Source of the DNA: Cypionkella aquatica
Lineage (GTDB): Bacteria > Pseudomonadota > Alphaproteobacteria > Rhodobacterales > Rhodobacteraceae
Direction: 5' to 3'
NCBI RefSeq assembly: GCF_030161095.1
Contig: NZ_BSPP01000005.1
Location: 124,001-188,000, forward strand
Length of the DNA: 64,000 nt
Shown here: positions 62,248 through 64,000 of the stretch, piece after piece
Layout of the letters: each line of letters begins with the position of its first letter
Position numbering within the stretch: the stretch's first letter is position 1
Notes under the pieces: model-generated
Database searches by the model: none
What the model saw: the letters and a program-made list of their open reading frames with translations, nothing else
Told to the model about the DNA's origin: nothing
Translations under genes and position numbers: made by a program

Positions 62248-62826
62248 ATGAACAGGAAACAGTTTTTAGCGGGCATGGCGGCGGTGCTTTCGGGCGGGCT
62301 GGCGGGAGGTTTGGCGGCCACGCGGGCAAATGCTCAGGAAGAGATGCCAGCTGACGACGCTCTGCCAAAGGCGGATGACAAGGCGCCGCGCGATCCAAAC
62401 AAAGGGCCGGTGACCAACCTGCCCTTGCCGCGCTATGTCAGCCTGAAGGGGCGCGAGGGCAATGTGCGGCGTGGGCCGGGGATGACGCATCGCATCGACT
62501 GGGTGTTCACCACAGCAGGCATGCCGCTGCGGATCACGGCGGAATATGACCGCTGGCGGCGGGTTGAAGATTATCAGGGCATGGGCGGGTGGATGCAGTT
62601 CAACCTGTTGTCGGGGTCTCGGTCGGTTCTGGTGACGCAGGATATGGCAGAATTCCGCGACAGCCCCGACGGACAGGCGCGGGTGGCGTTTCAGGCCGAG
62701 TTGGGCGTGATCGGCAAGTTGATGGAGTGCAATGCCGATTGGTGTCGGGTGAACACCGGCGGCGAAAAGGGATGGATCCTGAAAACCGCGCTTTGGGGGG
62801 TCGATCCGGGCGAAGTGATCGACTGA
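62248..62826 (+). CDS. exported SH3-domain protein
   Basis: The 192-residue protein has a signal peptide (MNRKQFLAGMAAVLSGGLAG, cleavage after ANA), a charged linker, and a bacterial SH3 region with VSLKGREGNVRRGPGMTHRI, WRRVEDYQGMGGWMQFNLL and a second unit ending WCRVNTGGEKGWI. Bacterial SH3 domains bind cell-wall peptides. The ATG at 62248 is chosen; 62233 adds five residues. Substrate or partner unknown. Confidence 0.85.
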   Translation: MNRKQFLAGMAAVLSGGLAGGLAATRANAQEEMPADDALPKADDKAPRDPNKGPVTNLPLPRYVSLKGREGNVRRGPGMTHRIDWVFTTAGMPLRITAEYDRWRRVEDYQGMGGWMQFNLLSGSRSVLVTQDMAEFRDSPDGQARVAFQAELGVIGKLMECNADWCRVNTGGEKGWILKTALWGVDPGEVID

Positions 62827-62901
62827 TCCGCTTGCGGTTGTTTGGCCAGGGATATAGGGCGCGGGTCCGAGTTTCGGATGCTTGGGAATCAGGAGCGGAA
62901 C

Positions 62902-63822
62902 ATGAGCACTGCGGCCAGCATGAAGTTGAACATTTCGGCGGGGTTGGCCTCGGTCTCGATTGCTGCGGTGATGGTGGGGCTGAAACTGTGGGCCTATGGC
63001 ACGACCGGCTCTTTGTCGGTGGCGGCGTCGCTGGCGGACAGTGCGATGGATCTGATGGTGTCCTTGGGCGCGATGGCAGCGCTGATTTACGCCGCAAAAC
63101 CCGCTGACGAGGATCACGCCTTTGGCCACAGCTCGGCCGAAGATCTCGCGGCGTTAGGGCAAGCGTTTTTCGTGCTGATCTCGGCGGGTGTGATCACTTG
63201 GGCTTCGGTCGCACGTCTGTTGGGGCCCACAGAGGCGCATCTGGCGGGCGAAGGCGAGGGGATGCTGGTGATGGGCGTCTCGGTTGCCTTGACCGTGGCG
63301 CTGGTGTGGTGGCAGGGCCGCGTGGCACGGCGCACTGGCAGCCGCGTGGTGGCGGCGGACCGCTTGCATTACATGGGCGATCTTTTGCCCAATATGGGCG
63401 CGATCATCTCGCTTTGGGCATCGAAAAGCTTTGGCTTGGGCAGCATCGACTCGGTGGTGGCACTGACGGCGGCAGCGATTATGGTGGTCGGCGCGGTGCG
63501 GATCGGCAAAGGCGCGTTTGATGCGCTGATGGACCGCACAGCAGATGCGGACATCGTCGCAGGCATCGCCGCCCTTGCAGACAAGTGGCCGGGCGTGCAT
63601 GGCCATCACGATCTGAAAACCCGCATGGCGGGCAGCAAGGTGTTCGTCAATTTGCATATCGAGCTGGATGGCGCGCAAAGTCTGCACGACGCCCATGCGA
63701 TTGGCGCCGCTTTGCGCCGCGCTATTCTGGAAGCCTATCCGCAGACAGATGTGATCATTCACAAAGACGTAGCGCGGGCCGAACAGGTTGCCAAACGTGC
63801 CTCCCAGCGGCCAGACGGCTAG
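62902..63822 (+). CDS. cation diffusion facilitator (FieF-like)
   Basis: The 306-residue transporter exports divalent metals by proton antiport. It has six helices, the metal site SLADSAMDLMVS (DxxxD) in helix 2 and ADRLHYMGDLLPN (HxxxD) in helix 5, the cytoplasmic loop motif DHAFGHSSAEDLAALGQA and a C-terminal cytoplasmic domain with HGHHDLKTRMAGS. AGGAGCGG lies 4 nt before the ATG. Zinc, iron or cobalt could be the substrate; given the large cobalamin locus, cobalt is worth noting. Confidence 0.92.
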   Translation: MSTAASMKLNISAGLASVSIAAVMVGLKLWAYGTTGSLSVAASLADSAMDLMVSLGAMAALIYAAKPADEDHAFGHSSAEDLAALGQAFFVLISAGVITWASVARLLGPTEAHLAGEGEGMLVMGVSVALTVALVWWQGRVARRTGSRVVAADRLHYMGDLLPNMGAIISLWASKSFGLGSIDSVVALTAAAIMVVGAVRIGKGAFDALMDRTADADIVAGIAALADKWPGVHGHHDLKTRMAGSKVFVNLHIELDGAQSLHDAHAIGAALRRAILEAYPQTDVIIHKDVARAEQVAKRASQRPDG

Positions 63823-64000
63823 GCCCGCCCGCCTTTTGCCACTAACATTGGCTATCTGAGCGGCCATTTCTGCGGTAGTGTGATCGCAGATCAAAGCCTG
63901 CGCGCTTTGGTGAATCTCCGCGCAAACTGCCGCAAAATTGTTCGAATGGCTTGCAACGAAGCAGACTCCGCCGCATATTAGATTTGAATTACACAGACGT

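Overview
The window is chromosomal DNA of a GC-rich alphaproteobacterium, most likely Rhodobacterales (Rhodobacter/Roseobacter relatives). The evidence is an aerobic (CobG/CobN-type) cobalamin cluster with bluB-bluE linkage, the DadA-like oxidase and glutamine-synthetase-like neighbourhood, YnfA, TerC and the second type of GltX, and dispersed palindromic repeats of the ACTCCCGCCGGAGGC kind. No rRNA, tRNA, transposase, integrase or CRISPR array was recognised.

Layout. 1-5334: a LuxR/hydrolase regulator cut by the window edge, a glutathione S-transferase, methionine aminopeptidase, two tandem paralogous exported proteins and an NAD-dependent epimerase with a copy of its 3' end left downstream. 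5335-8260: parE, then a short AT-richer patch holding a GrlR-like gene broken by an in-frame stop and a DUF6680-like membrane protein. 8405-33207: about 25 kb of almost uninterrupted cobalamin genes. Riboswitch 1 leads cbtB-cbtA-cobF. Riboswitch 2 leads DUF1636-cobW-cobN-cobG-cobH-cobI-cobJ. The block cobL-cobE-cobM-cobB-cobA-DUF1636 follows, with cobK lying inverted inside it. cobO and cobQ, then bluB-cobC-cobD-bluE-phosphatase, and finally cobP-cobU-cobV complete the pathway through corrin adenosylation, the aminopropanol arm and the lower ligand. Only cobS and cobT (the cobaltochelatase partners of CobN) and the cobalt reductase are not seen. Most genes overlap by ATGA or TGATG, so translation is tightly coupled.

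33269-42597: gltX, a minimal zinc metallopeptidase, an exported protein, ynfA-nadE, a 19-repeat MORN protein, a short-chain dehydrogenase, and leuA preceded by a leucine-rich leader peptide that looks leaderless. 42598-49729: a decayed dehydrogenase, then the rod-shape operon mreB-mreC-mreD-mrdA-rodA and a DUF1345 protein. 49762-59009: ghrA, an EamA exporter, and a putative gamma-glutamyl amine catabolic cluster (RpiR regulator, N-formylglutamate amidohydrolase-like enzyme, glutamine synthetase-like ligase, aldehyde dehydrogenase, iron alcohol dehydrogenase, FAD amino-acid oxidase). 59118-64000: TerC, an arsenate reductase/aquaglyceroporin pair, a D-2-hydroxyacid dehydrogenase, an SH3 protein and a cation diffusion facilitator.

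The best candidates for something undescribed are the GS-like/alcohol dehydrogenase/aldehyde dehydrogenase/amidohydrolase cluster, the five-copy 23-24 bp palindromic array near 10.6 kb, and the interrupted GrlR-like plus DUF6680 pair. All functional statements are inferred from reading the sequence; no database search was possible.
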